DNA of 64,000 bases from Clostridiaceae bacterium (GTDB lineage: Bacteria; Bacillota; Clostridia; Lachnospirales; Lachnospiraceae): assembly GCA_009911305.1 (NCBI GenBank), contig QXXC01000020.1, positions 16,147 through 80,146 of the forward strand. Direction: 5' to 3'. A program made the translations under genes and the position numbers. This document shows positions 23,930-32,775 of the stretch, piece by piece. The notes under the pieces were generated by a model, which saw nothing but the letters and a program-made list of their open reading frames with translations, was not told the DNA's origin and did no database searches. Within the stretch, counting starts at the first letter, position 1; every line of letters begins with the position of its first letter.

Positions 23930-24874
23930 ATGTATAAGTTATCACAATTGACACAGGACGGCTCGATTATGCTGAACGGGGAGAAGATTGCAGATACGAT
24001 TCTTTACGTAAATGGGGATTATGTGAGGAAATCCGAGGCGGTTATCTCCGTTTATGACAGCGGATTCCAGCATGGGGACGGCGTTTATGAGGGGATACGG
24101 GCTTATGGAAGGCGCGTATACCGGTTGGATGAGCATGTGAAGCGTCTGTATGAATCCTGCTACACACTGGGCATTGAGATCGGCAAAACGCAGGATGAAA
24201 TGAAGAAAATTGTAAAGGATCTGGTTAAGAAGAATATTGAGGCGGGATTCACGGATATTCATATGAGGCTGCAGGTGACGAGAGGCTTTAAGGCACAGAC
24301 GGGCATGCATCCCACTCTGAATATTACGCCATCGTCGATCGTGATCTGCGTCGATCAGAAGCCCCCCATTTTTAATAAGGAAGGGATTACTCTGATCACG
24401 ACATGGTTAAAGCGGTACTCGCCGTCCTATATGGATCCGAAGATTCATTGCTGTAACCAGCTCAACCAGATCATGGCGGCCTGCGAGGCGATCCGTCAGG
24501 GAGCAGACGAGGCGATCATGCTGGATCAAAATGGATATGTGGCAGAGACGAATTCGACAAACCTGCAGATGGTTAAGGATGGGGTGCTGGTGCTTCCGAC
24601 ACTGGATTCACAGCTCCCTGGAATCACAAGAAAGACCATGATCCAGATAGCGAGGGCTCTCGGTATGGAGGTTCAGGAGAGAAATATCTCTGTTGCCGAA
24701 TATTATAATGCGGACGAGGTGTTTATCTGCGGCACAGTCGGGGAGATCGTTCCGGTTAGGATGATTGACGGGAAGAAAATCGGGGCATGCACGCCAGGAC
24801 CGGTAACGGCGCGGTTTGCAGAGGAATACCGGAAAATGACGCAGACGCTGGGGGTATCAATTGACGATGAATGA
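23930..24874 (+). CDS. PLP-dependent class IV aminotransferase (branched-chain or D-amino-acid type)
   Basis: 314 residues from the ATG behind GGGGAGGTAAAACA. Fold-type IV signatures: SVYDSGFQHGDGVYEGIRAYG near residue 40, the PLP-Lys region YMDPKIHCCNQLNQIMAACEA, and EAIMLDQNGYVAETNSTNLQ with the conserved Glu. The C-terminus has GTVGEIVPVRMIDG. Such enzymes transaminate branched-chain amino acids or D-alanine; motifs here look closer to IlvE but do not settle substrate or stereochemistry. First gene after a consensus promoter with a GntR operator. An NhaC antiporter, a TauE exporter and the GntR gene follow, suggesting catabolism of one amino acid. Confidence 0.85.
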   Translation: MYKLSQLTQDGSIMLNGEKIADTILYVNGDYVRKSEAVISVYDSGFQHGDGVYEGIRAYGRRVYRLDEHVKRLYESCYTLGIEIGKTQDEMKKIVKDLVKKNIEAGFTDIHMRLQVTRGFKAQTGMHPTLNITPSSIVICVDQKPPIFNKEGITLITTWLKRYSPSYMDPKIHCCNQLNQIMAACEAIRQGADEAIMLDQNGYVAETNSTNLQMVKDGVLVLPTLDSQLPGITRKTMIQIARALGMEVQERNISVAEYYNADEVFICGTVGEIVPVRMIDGKKIGACTPGPVTARFAEEYRKMTQTLGVSIDDE

Positions 24875-24965
24875 CAGCCGGGCCGGAGCAGGCCGGTTAC
24901 GATAACGGAAAAGACAAAAGATCAGGGGTGTTGTGTAATTTAAGGAGAAGGGACGGGTGGTATAA

Positions 24966-26384
24966 TTGAAGGCTGATGAGAAAAGGAAACCAACGTTTTT
25001 AGCCGCTGTGTTACCCATTGCCGTTATGGCGGTTGTGATGGGGATCGGTTTTGGAAAATTCCGCTACAGTGTGGAGGTTCTCCTGCTGATTGTTTCGTTT
25101 ATTACCGTGGCGTGGGCCAGATTTTACGGAACAACCTGGAACCAGGTAGCGGACGCCGTTTCGGAGAAAATTGGGAAATCATTTATGGCGATCTTTATAT
25201 TTGTATTTGTGGGCCTGATCATCGGCACATGGATGCTGTCAGGGACGATTCCCATGCTGATCTATTATGGGCTGAAGCTTTTGAGTCCCTCGATGTTCCT
25301 GGTGTCAGCGTTTATCATTACAGTTATCGTGTCATTGTGTACAGGAACATCCTTCGGCTCGGTGGGAACCGTAGGACTGGCGCTGATCGGGGTAGCTACC
25401 GGACTGGGGATCCATATGCCGGCAGCAGCCGGCGCGATTATATCCGGGGCCTATTTTGGAGATAAGATGTCCCCTCTGTCGGATACGACCAACTTGGCGC
25501 CGGTCGCGGCGGGAACGACTCTGTTTGAACACATACGCCATATGTTTTACACGACGCTGCCCGCATGCGCAGTATGCCTGCTTGTGTATTTCATTGCAGG
25601 GCATTCCGGGTCGGTTGTGTCTGCGGCGGATTCTTCGGCTGCTGTGGACATGATGAACGGGCTTTTACAGACCTTTCGCTTTCACCCGCTTCTGCTGCTC
25701 CCCCTGCTGATCGTGCTGGCCGGCTCTGCTATGGGCAGGCCGACGATCCCTGTGATGTTCCTCGCCAGTGTTACGGCCGGGCTTTTGGCCATTGCGTTTC
25801 AGGGCGCTTCGGTCGGCTCAGTGATTTCAGCCGGGTTCGGGGGATTTAAGCTCGACATGCTGCCAAAGATTGATCCCGGCGCAGTGTCAGATTCGATTCG
25901 CGCGCTTTTAGAGAGAGGCGGAATGACCAGCATGATGACAACCGTGCTGAAAGTTCTGTGCGCATTTTTATTTGCCGGAGCGATGAGCGCAGGCGGATTT
26001 ATGGAGACCATTTTAGGTGCGCTTAAAACCTTTGTCCACAGCGACGGAACCTTGATTCTGATCACGGTGATCGCCACCCTGATTACGGGAATTGTAGTGG
26101 GAAATGCATATATTCCGATACTGTTATGCGGGGAACTCTTCCGTGATGCCTTTGAGGAGCGGAAGCTGGATGCAAAAAACTTATCCAGGACACTGGAGGA
26201 TGCCGGAACATGCGTGATCCCGCTTGTCCCCTGGTCAGCGGGCGGAGCTTATATGGCCGGGACGCTGGGCGTTGCGACAGCCGCCTATGCGCCGTGGACG
26301 ATTTTCTGCTACGCAGGCTTTTTGTTCGCGATACTCTGGGGCTTTACTGGGTTCGGAATTGCAAGGATTGGGACAGAGAAATGA
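24966..26384 (+). CDS. NhaC family Na+/H+ antiporter
   Basis: 472 residues with about 11-12 membrane segments and the NhaC signature SGAYFGDKMSPLSDTTNLAPVAAG at about 158-181, plus SLCTGTSFGSVGTVG. The family exchanges Na+ for H+, and some members exchange organic acids such as malate for lactate. Start appears to be TTG at 24966 with GGTGG 5 bases ahead; no in-frame ATG occurs before the first membrane segment. It lies 91 bases after the aminotransferase gene and overlaps the TauE start by ATGA. An amino or keto acid exchanged with Na+/H+ would fit the operon. Confidence 0.85.
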   Translation: MKADEKRKPTFLAAVLPIAVMAVVMGIGFGKFRYSVEVLLLIVSFITVAWARFYGTTWNQVADAVSEKIGKSFMAIFIFVFVGLIIGTWMLSGTIPMLIYYGLKLLSPSMFLVSAFIITVIVSLCTGTSFGSVGTVGLALIGVATGLGIHMPAAAGAIISGAYFGDKMSPLSDTTNLAPVAAGTTLFEHIRHMFYTTLPACAVCLLVYFIAGHSGSVVSAADSSAAVDMMNGLLQTFRFHPLLLLPLLIVLAGSAMGRPTIPVMFLASVTAGLLAIAFQGASVGSVISAGFGGFKLDMLPKIDPGAVSDSIRALLERGGMTSMMTTVLKVLCAFLFAGAMSAGGFMETILGALKTFVHSDGTLILITVIATLITGIVVGNAYIPILLCGELFRDAFEERKLDAKNLSRTLEDAGTCVIPLVPWSAGGAYMAGTLGVATAAYAPWTIFCYAGFLFAILWGFTGFGIARIGTEK

Positions 26385-27172
26385 CGACGTATGTAATATG
26401 TATTGCCGTCAGCTTTCTGGCATCGGTTGCCGGCAGTATCTGCGGTATCGGAGGGGGCGTCCTGATTAAACCGGTTTTGGACGCATTCGGCGCGCTGGAC
26501 GTAGCGTCTATCAGCTTTTTATCCGGCTGCACCGTCCTGTCCATGTCCTGCTATTCCGTGCTGAAGGCCGGGCGCGGCCGGACGGATAAAGACGGCTCGA
26601 GCATAAAAGCGCTGCTGGCCGCCGGCTCTGTCTTGGGCGGGATTGCGGGAAAAACACTGTTTCGGCACATTTCAGAGATGGCCGCCAATCCGCAGCACAC
26701 AGGAGCCGTCCAGGCCGCCTGCCTGTTCTTTGTCACTCTGGGGACAGCGGTTTATACAATTCAGAAGGCGCATATCAGAACCTGCCGGATGCAAAAACCG
26801 CTTGCGTGCCTTTTCGTGGGAGGCGGGCTGGGCATCTGTTCCTCCTTTCTTGGAATCGGGGGAGGACCGATTAATCTGGCCGCCCTGTTTCACTTTTTTT
26901 CGATGGATACAAAGGAGGCGGCGCAGAGCTCGCTGTATATCATTGTATTCTCACAGGCCGCAAGTCTTTTTACGACATTGGCTACAGGGACGACGCCGGC
27001 TGTCCGGCCTGAGCTGATCGCATGCATGGCTGTCAGCGGCGTGGCGGGAGGGGCGGTTGGGAGAAATATCAGCGCGCGGATTGGGGAGGAGGCTTTAAAC
27101 AGGCTGCTGATTGGGTTGATGGCGGTCATTATGGGGATTTGTGTGTTTAATGTCCAGAGGTATTTGCATTAG
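26381..27172 (+). CDS. TauE/SafE family membrane exporter
   Basis: 263 residues with about eight membrane segments in two related halves: GSICGIGGGVLIKPVLDAF near the N-terminus and SSFLGIGGGPINLAALFHF in the second half. This GIGGG pair marks the TauE/SafE family, which exports sulfite, sulfoacetate or other organic anions. The ATG overlaps the NhaC stop (ATGA), so the two are coupled; a longer upstream frame within nhaC is not needed. In this operon it may export an anionic product of amino-acid breakdown, possibly sulfur-containing, but the sequence does not show which. Confidence 0.85.
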   Translation: MTTYVICIAVSFLASVAGSICGIGGGVLIKPVLDAFGALDVASISFLSGCTVLSMSCYSVLKAGRGRTDKDGSSIKALLAAGSVLGGIAGKTLFRHISEMAANPQHTGAVQAACLFFVTLGTAVYTIQKAHIRTCRMQKPLACLFVGGGLGICSSFLGIGGGPINLAALFHFFSMDTKEAAQSSLYIIVFSQAASLFTTLATGTTPAVRPELIACMAVSGVAGGAVGRNISARIGEEALNRLLIGLMAVIMGICVFNVQRYLH

Positions 27173-27208
27173 GAAATCAGCAATTTTTAAAAAGAGAGAA
27201 AGAAAACA

Positions 27209-27238
27209 TTGCCAGATAAAGGCTGCGCAGAGTATAAT
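27209..27238 (+). promoter_or_regulatory. Candidate promoter of the GntR gene
   Basis: TTGCCA, 18 bases, TATAAT, about 52 bases before the ATG. No copy of the ATTGGTA palindrome is seen here, so autorepression through that site is not evident. Confidence 0.55.
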
Positions 27239-27289
27239 AAAAGCTATACAAAAAACGTAAAAAGCAATTATACAGAAAGGTAGCGCAGT

Positions 27290-27991
27290 ATGTTCCAGCC
27301 AATAGAAAGCAATGTTGCGGTTTATAAAAAGATTGTCGTTCAGATCCAGGATATGATTTTAAAAGGAGAGCTAAAAAAAGGAGATCGCCTTCCGCCGGAG
27401 CGTCAGCTTGCGGAGACACTTGGCGTTGGGCGTCCGGCGTTAAAGCAGGCGATCAGCGCTTTGGAGGTGCTGGGGATTATCAGAAGCCGCCAAGGGAACG
27501 GGAACTACATAACGGCGGATACGATGGAGGTGTTTAATCCCCTTGCCATCCGCTTTTATCTGGACAGCAACAGTTCAGATGATATTTTGGAATTCCGCTA
27601 CATTATGGAGGTGCAGATGGCTTCTCTGGCGGCGATCAAGATTACGGATGAACAATTATCGGATTTTCAGGCGCTGATGGATGAGATTAAGGAAAATACG
27701 AACGAAGAGACGCCTCTTGAGACACGGCAGCGCTATAATAATCTGTTCCATATGAGAATCGTGGAAATCTGCGGCAACCGGCTGATGATTTCGATTTTTA
27801 ACAGCATCCTATCATTGATAGCGGACCAGATAAGGTTTACGGATGGAGTCAGGTTTTATGAAAGCCACTTGAAAATTTTTGATGCGATAAAAGCGGGGGA
27901 TCCGAAGGGAGCGGCGTATTATATGGCCGAGCATTTCGAGAATAAGTTCCCTAATTATCGGTATTATAAAAGTATACATGGGTCAGTGTGA
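27290..27991 (+). CDS. GntR-type transcriptional regulator, FadR (FCD) subfamily
   Basis: 233 residues. The winged helix (about 10-75) has DMILKGELKKGDRLPPERQLAETLGVGRPALKQAISALEVLGII and a wing with GNGNYI. The C-terminal all-helical FCD domain begins near residue 90 with ILEFRYIMEVQMA, contains the metal/ligand positions HMRIVEICGNRL, and ends with HLKIFDAIKAGDPKGAAYYMAEHF. Such regulators usually repress a neighbouring catabolic operon until a carboxylate inducer binds. The operator at 23881 upstream of the aminotransferase operon matches the subfamily pattern. AAAGGTAGCGCAGT precedes the ATG. Confidence 0.9.
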   Translation: MFQPIESNVAVYKKIVVQIQDMILKGELKKGDRLPPERQLAETLGVGRPALKQAISALEVLGIIRSRQGNGNYITADTMEVFNPLAIRFYLDSNSSDDILEFRYIMEVQMASLAAIKITDEQLSDFQALMDEIKENTNEETPLETRQRYNNLFHMRIVEICGNRLMISIFNSILSLIADQIRFTDGVRFYESHLKIFDAIKAGDPKGAAYYMAEHFENKFPNYRYYKSIHGSV

Positions 27992-28046
27992 GGGCCATTG
28001 CTGATGATAAGGAACTGTCACGAAATCAGACAAAATATCGTAACAG

Positions 28047-28103
28047 AAAAATCAGCCTCCCATTGCCTGGCAGCAGCGCATCAGGCAGCGGGCGGCTGAT
28101 TTT
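28047..28103 (-). terminator. Rho-independent terminator, mainly for the minus-strand secreted-protein gene
   Basis: AAATCAGCCTCCC pairs with GGGCGGCTGATTT (one mismatch); on the minus strand the stem is followed by TTTTT. It lies between convergent genes and may also stop gntR transcription. Confidence 0.75.
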
Positions 28104-28121
28104 CAGCATGACATCGATATA

Positions 28122-28844
28122 CTATTTATCTGCTGCAAATGGAGTGAACGGCGGATTTGTATAAACATATGTTTCCATAAGTCCTGTCGCGGTTTCCTCG
28201 CTTATCGGCGCTGCATTTTCAGCGTCATATTGAGATACCGTTGAATAAAACCATGGATTTTCCGGATCCTTCGCTGCATCATAGATGACCGACTCCGCCA
28301 ACTGAAGCTTTGAGCCATCAAAAACAAAGTAAGAATAGGATGAGTTAGAAGCTCCGCTGGATCCCTCATTTGCTATCATCCCATTTTCACAGAGATAGAA
28401 TCTGTTCCTTTCCCATCCATCTAATACATGAATCAGTTCCCCGTCCGATATCGTGTAAATATCATAGATAATGCTATTGCCCGAACTATCAGGATTTGCC
28501 CCGTATCCTCCAAAAATCAGTTCGTTTATGCCATTTCCATCTATATCTGCCACCCAATATCCCAAAGTTTCATAATGATCATATTTACTCCTGTAAATGA
28601 CACTGCTAAAGTCATAATTTGCTGGTGCTTCTCCGTCATTTTTTATGATGCAATCTCTTGCCGCCGCAATCAATTCATTATACTGATTATTGATTTCAAC
28701 CGATTTTTCTTCCTTATTTTCTGGTATATATGATGTTTGATATAGCTTTTGAGGGCTCATTACAGCGGTTGGTTTTGCATAGCATCTTATTGTTGGATAA
28801 AACATAAAAAAGTATAAAGCGGCAGCTATAAACAGATTTTTCAT
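28122..28844 (-). CDS. Secreted protein of unknown function, A+T-rich
   Basis: 240 residues. The start MKNLFIAAALYFFMFYPTIRCYAK is a signal peptide; AAGGA lies 6 bases before the ATG at 28844, better placed than for an ATG two codons earlier. The mature part contains GYWVADIDGNGINELIFGG, a dockerin/EF-hand-like or FG-GAP-like loop, and Tyr/Ser/Asn-rich segments. No catalytic motif was recognised. Codons end in A/T far more often than in the neighbours, and the upstream 250 bases are strongly A+T-rich, suggesting recent acquisition. Confidence 0.65.
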   Translation of the reverse strand: MKNLFIAAALYFFMFYPTIRCYAKPTAVMSPQKLYQTSYIPENKEEKSVEINNQYNELIAAARDCIIKNDGEAPANYDFSSVIYRSKYDHYETLGYWVADIDGNGINELIFGGYGANPDSSGNSIIYDIYTISDGELIHVLDGWERNRFYLCENGMIANEGSSGASNSSYSYFVFDGSKLQLAESVIYDAAKDPENPWFYSTVSQYDAENAAPISEETATGLMETYVYTNPPFTPFAADK

Positions 28845-28859
28845 AAGCATTCCTTCCGT

Positions 28860-29121
28860 AAGTGTATTTTTAAACGGATTATAAATTTGGGGGCAAACGA
28901 TAATCGGAAAAAAATGTATGACAAAGCGTATTTATCAATGTTAAATTATAGCATTTTTCATAGTAAAGTCAATATTAAAAAATTATAACACGAATAGTTT
29001 ATTAATCTGTTTTTGATTGACTCAAGATATTTTTAACATTAAAAAATAAAATACTATATAATTCAGAATATTATATCAATTACAGCATTACGCGTCCAAT
29101 TCTACGCTTGAAATAATGTAG
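28860..29121. other. A+T-rich intergenic stretch without a gene
   Basis: No open frame with a ribosome binding site and no clear hairpin was seen. The base composition is much lower in G+C than in flanking regions and continues the character of the secreted-protein gene. Confidence 0.5.
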
Positions 29122-29257
29122 CCAGGAGCAGGTTCTATATCCATAAGGAACCCGTAGAAAACCGCCGGCGCTTAGCGAGGTCTTTTCGAGCTTAGCGTCC
29201 GCTGCGCTTTTCTCCGAGCGGGAACGGGGTTTTGTTGGATATAGAACCTGTTCCTGG
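29122..29257. repeat. 136-bp element bounded by 22-bp inverted repeats
   Basis: Bases 29122-29143 and 29236-29257 are inverted copies with one mismatch (CCAGGAGCAGG against CCAGGAACAGG at the outer ends, GGTTCTATATCCA inside). The interior is G+C-rich and repeats CTTAGCG twice, with AAAACC/GGTTTT able to pair next to the arms. No target-site duplication and no coding frame with start signals were found. It could be a MITE-like element or a structured RNA upstream of the repair gene. Confidence 0.6.
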
Positions 29258-29293
29258 CGGCCTCCTCTCACATTTTCCCTACCAATTTCAACC

Positions 29294-29322
29294 TTGCAAG
29301 CTTCAGAAAACCGGGCTATAAT
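29294..29322 (+). promoter_or_regulatory. Candidate promoter of the EndoQ-UvrD gene
   Basis: TTGCAA, 17 bases, TATAAT, 80 bases before the ATG. Confidence 0.5.
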
Positions 29323-29401
29323 AATTGCATTCCAGATAAAAACAACGCAGACAACCAGAGCGGATCCATCCCGCTCGACCAACAAATAAAGGTGAACACT
29401 C

Positions 29402-32400
29402 ATGTATATTGCAGATTTACATATCCACTCCAAATATTCCAGGGCTACCAGCAAAGACTGCGTTCCGGAATACCTGGATCTGTGGGCCAGGCGCAAGGGG
29501 ATTGATCTGCTGGGAACAGGCGATTTTACCCATCCGGCCTGGCGGCGGGAGCTGGGGGAAAAGCTCGTTCCGGCGGAGGAAGGGCTGTACAGGCTGAAAG
29601 AGGATCTCTGCCTTTCCGATCCGGTTTCCGGCGGGGAGCGCAGGCCGCGGTTTGTGATTTCCGGCGAGATCAGCTCCATTTACAAGAAAAACGGGCAGGT
29701 GCGGAAGGTTCATAATGTCATTCTCCTTCCGGGGCTTGAGGAGGCGGAGGCGCTCTCGAAAAAGCTGGAGGCAATCGGCAATATCCACTCAGACGGCCGC
29801 CCGATCCTTGGCCTTGACTGCCGGGATCTGCTGGAAATCACGCTGGAGGTGTGCCAGGAGGCAATTTTTGTTCCGGCCCATATCTGGACGCCCCATTTTT
29901 CCATGTTCGGGGCGTTTTCTAAATTTGAATCGGCTGAGGAATGCTTTGAGGATCTGACGCCCTATATTCACGCCGTGGAGACAGGGCTTTCTTCCGATCC
30001 GCCGATGAACTGGCAGCTCTCCGCCCTGGACCGCTTCCAGCTCATTTCCAATTCGGATGCGCATTCTCCGTCCAAGCTGGGAAGGGAGGCCAACCTTCTG
30101 GAAACAGAGATGTCTTATGCGGGGCTTTACAGGGCGGTGCAGGAGGGAGAGGGCCTTAAGGGGACCATAGAATTCTTTCCGGAGGAGGGAAAGTATCACT
30201 TTGACGGCCACCGCAAATGCCATGTCTGCTTAAGCCCCAGGGAGGCGGCCGGCTACAATGGCATCTGCCCGGTCTGCGGGAAAAAGCTGACGCTCGGGGT
30301 ATCGCACCGGATCTCGCAGATGGCGGATCGGGACGAGGGCTTTACTCCTGCCGGGGCCAGGCCGTTTGAGAGCCTTGCTCCTCTGCCGGAGGTGATTGCC
30401 TCCTGCATGGGTGTTTCCGCGGCCAGCCGGAAAGTGCAGCATCAGTATGAGGCTCTTTTAAGGGATCTGGGAAGCGAGTTTTCGATTTTAAGGGAACTGC
30501 CTCTGGAGGATATACGCAAAAAGGGCGGATATTTTATCGCAGAGGGGATCCGCCGGCTCAGGGCCGGGGAGGTGAAGCGCAGTCCCGGTTTTGACGGGGA
30601 ATATGGGGTCATCCGGCTTTTTGAGCCCACGGAGCTGGACGCTATGGACGGGCAGATGAGCCTGTTCTCCGGTCTGATGGAGAGCGCGGCGACGGCGGAA
30701 GCGGATAAGGGACAGGAGAAGGCAGCGGGGAATGCGGATATGGCGGGAAATTCCGGTACAGCGGGATGCTCCGGGAGGGACGGGAATCCGAATGCGGCGG
30801 GCAAATCCGGTATATCAGAGGAGGACACAGAGGGAGAACCAGGGGCGGCAGCCGCCGTATCAGAGCTGACAGCTCTTTCGGAGGTTCCAGATCACCTGAA
30901 TGAAGAGCAGCTTGAGGCTGTCCGCTCCCTGAATCCGCGGATCGCTGTGATAGCGGGACCGGGAACAGGGAAAACGAAAACGCTGGTTTCCCGCATCCTG
31001 TATCTTTTGAAGGAACGCCGCGTCAGGCCGTCGGAGATAACGGCCGTTACGTTTACCAATCAGGCGGCAAAAGAGTTAAAGAAGCGTCTGGAGGAACAGT
31101 TAGGGGGGAAACAGGCGGTCCGGCGGCTGCGGATCGGCACCTTCCATTCGATCTGTTATGATCTGCTGCGGCAGACGGAGGGGGATTTCCTTCTGGCGGA
31201 TCGCACCCTGGCGCTGGAGCTGGCAGAGGAGACGATCGCCAAAACAGGCTTAAAGCTTAAGCCGAAACGGTTTTTATCCAGGATTTCAGAAAGGAAAACG
31301 GCTGCAAAAGAAGCGAAAAGCCGGGATGTTGGGCGGCAGGAGCCGCCCGGGGCGGCTTTTGACGAGGCGGCCGCGGACTACGCGTCGCGCCTGACCGGGC
31401 TTAAGGCGCTGGATTTTGACGATCTGTTATTAAAGGCGCTTTCGCTGTCTGAGGACCGGGAGGATGCGGGCGTGTGCCGTTTTCTGAAGGGTTTTCACTA
31501 CCTTTTGGTGGATGAATTTCAGGATACCAGCCCCTTGCAGTACCGCCTGATTGAGGAGTGGAGCCGGGGCGGAAGAGAGCTGTTTGCCATCGGGGATCCG
31601 GATCAGGCGATCTATGGCTTCCGCGGGGCTGATGCAGAGAGCTTTCTCCGTTTTCAGGAGCAAGACGCTCAGATCATCCGTTTAAAGAAGAATTACCGTT
31701 CCACGCCGCAGATCCTGACAGCGGCCAAAACCGTGATGGATCGCGGCGGTGTTCTGGAGGCGGTTTGCAGGCCCGGGCCTTCAGCAAGGCTTTTGACAGC
31801 CTCCGGGGAGCGCGAGGAGGCGATCTTTACGGCGAAGGAGATTAACCGGCTGGTAGGCGGAATGGACATGCTGGACGCGCAGGGACGCTTTGGCAGGCAG
31901 GAGGGGCGCGCGGTGCGAAGCTTTGCGGAGATTGCGGTGCTTTACCGGACGCACAGGCAGTCCGCTCTTCTGGAGATGTGCCTGAAAAAAGAGGGGATTC
32001 CGTATATTGTCGCCGGGAGGGAGGATTATCTCGACGATCCGTCGGTCCGGGGGGCGCTCAGCTTTTTCCGGAGCCTCTTAAGGCCGGAGGACGAGGCGGC
32101 GGCATGGCTTTCCAGGCGAAACTTCCGGAAGCTGTCCGGAGGTGTGGAAGCGGACCATGAGGCGGAAAAAGAGGCGCCCTGGCCCGGAGAGCGGTATCAG
32201 GCTCTGGCTGAGCGGTTTGGCCGTCTGTGCAGGCGGGGGCGGCCGTCGGAGATTCTGCATACATGGATGGAGGAGACCGGATGTCTGGAGGATCCGGCCA
32301 TGGAGCGGCTCTGCTCCATGGCTCTTCTGCATAAAAACATGGAGGAACTGATCAACAGCATTGCATTTGGGCGGGAGAGCGACCTAAAGCGCTGCGGCGG

Positions 32401-32740
32401 GAAGACATGGACAGCGGACGCGGTGACGCTTATGACGCTTCACGGATCAAAAGGACTGGAGTATCCGGTGGTATTCATAAACGGCGCAGGTAAAGGGCTT
32501 ATCCCGCTGGAGTACGGCGGGCGCGCCGGAGGCAGCACGGCTGATGTTTCGGAGGAGAGGCGCTTATTCTATGTCGGGATGACAAGGGCCAGGGAGGAAC
32601 TGATTATGAGCTGCGCGGGCGTGGAGACGCCGTTTCTGGCAAATGTGCCGGAGGCGGCGGTGCGCCGCGAACAGGCAGAGATAAGAACGCAGGAGAGCCG
32701 TATGCGCCAGCTCAGCCTGTTTGACTGGATGAAACCGTGA
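29402..32740 (+). CDS. EndoQ-type PHP endonuclease fused to UvrD/PcrA-type helicase
   Basis: 1112 residues. Residues 1-400 form a PHP domain of the endonuclease Q type: ADLHIHSKYSR (HxH metal ligands 7 and 9), TGDFTHP, GEISSIY, FVPAHIWTPHFSMFG and SNSDAHSPSKLGRE, followed by a zinc finger with Cys273, 276, 289 and 292. A low-complexity Gly/Ala/Ser/Asn linker (about 430-495) leads to a superfamily 1A helicase: Walker A AGPGTGKT (518-525), DEFQ (704-707), AIGDPDQAIYGFRGA, LMTLHGSKGLEYPVVF and RLFYVGMTRAREEL. EndoQ nicks 5' of deaminated or abasic bases; the helicase could then unwind from the nick. Start ATG behind AAAGGTGA. It ends in QLSLFDWMKP. Confidence 0.9.
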   Translation: MYIADLHIHSKYSRATSKDCVPEYLDLWARRKGIDLLGTGDFTHPAWRRELGEKLVPAEEGLYRLKEDLCLSDPVSGGERRPRFVISGEISSIYKKNGQVRKVHNVILLPGLEEAEALSKKLEAIGNIHSDGRPILGLDCRDLLEITLEVCQEAIFVPAHIWTPHFSMFGAFSKFESAEECFEDLTPYIHAVETGLSSDPPMNWQLSALDRFQLISNSDAHSPSKLGREANLLETEMSYAGLYRAVQEGEGLKGTIEFFPEEGKYHFDGHRKCHVCLSPREAAGYNGICPVCGKKLTLGVSHRISQMADRDEGFTPAGARPFESLAPLPEVIASCMGVSAASRKVQHQYEALLRDLGSEFSILRELPLEDIRKKGGYFIAEGIRRLRAGEVKRSPGFDGEYGVIRLFEPTELDAMDGQMSLFSGLMESAATAEADKGQEKAAGNADMAGNSGTAGCSGRDGNPNAAGKSGISEEDTEGEPGAAAAVSELTALSEVPDHLNEEQLEAVRSLNPRIAVIAGPGTGKTKTLVSRILYLLKERRVRPSEITAVTFTNQAAKELKKRLEEQLGGKQAVRRLRIGTFHSICYDLLRQTEGDFLLADRTLALELAEETIAKTGLKLKPKRFLSRISERKTAAKEAKSRDVGRQEPPGAAFDEAAADYASRLTGLKALDFDDLLLKALSLSEDREDAGVCRFLKGFHYLLVDEFQDTSPLQYRLIEEWSRGGRELFAIGDPDQAIYGFRGADAESFLRFQEQDAQIIRLKKNYRSTPQILTAAKTVMDRGGVLEAVCRPGPSARLLTASGEREEAIFTAKEINRLVGGMDMLDAQGRFGRQEGRAVRSFAEIAVLYRTHRQSALLEMCLKKEGIPYIVAGREDYLDDPSVRGALSFFRSLLRPEDEAAAWLSRRNFRKLSGGVEADHEAEKEAPWPGERYQALAERFGRLCRRGRPSEILHTWMEETGCLEDPAMERLCSMALLHKNMEELINSIAFGRESDLKRCGGKTWTADAVTLMTLHGSKGLEYPVVFINGAGKGLIPLEYGGRAGGSTADVSEERRLFYVGMTRAREELIMSCAGVETPFLANVPEAAVRREQAEIRTQESRMRQLSLFDWMKP

Positions 32741-32775
32741 GCGGGCAAAGAGGCGTTTACGCAGAGGACAGGGTT

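Noticed and set aside
29080..29679. 199-codon minus-strand frame covering the inverted-repeat element and the start of the EndoQ gene
   Set aside because: It spans the repeat, promoter and start of a certain gene and shows no motif; the open frame is chance.
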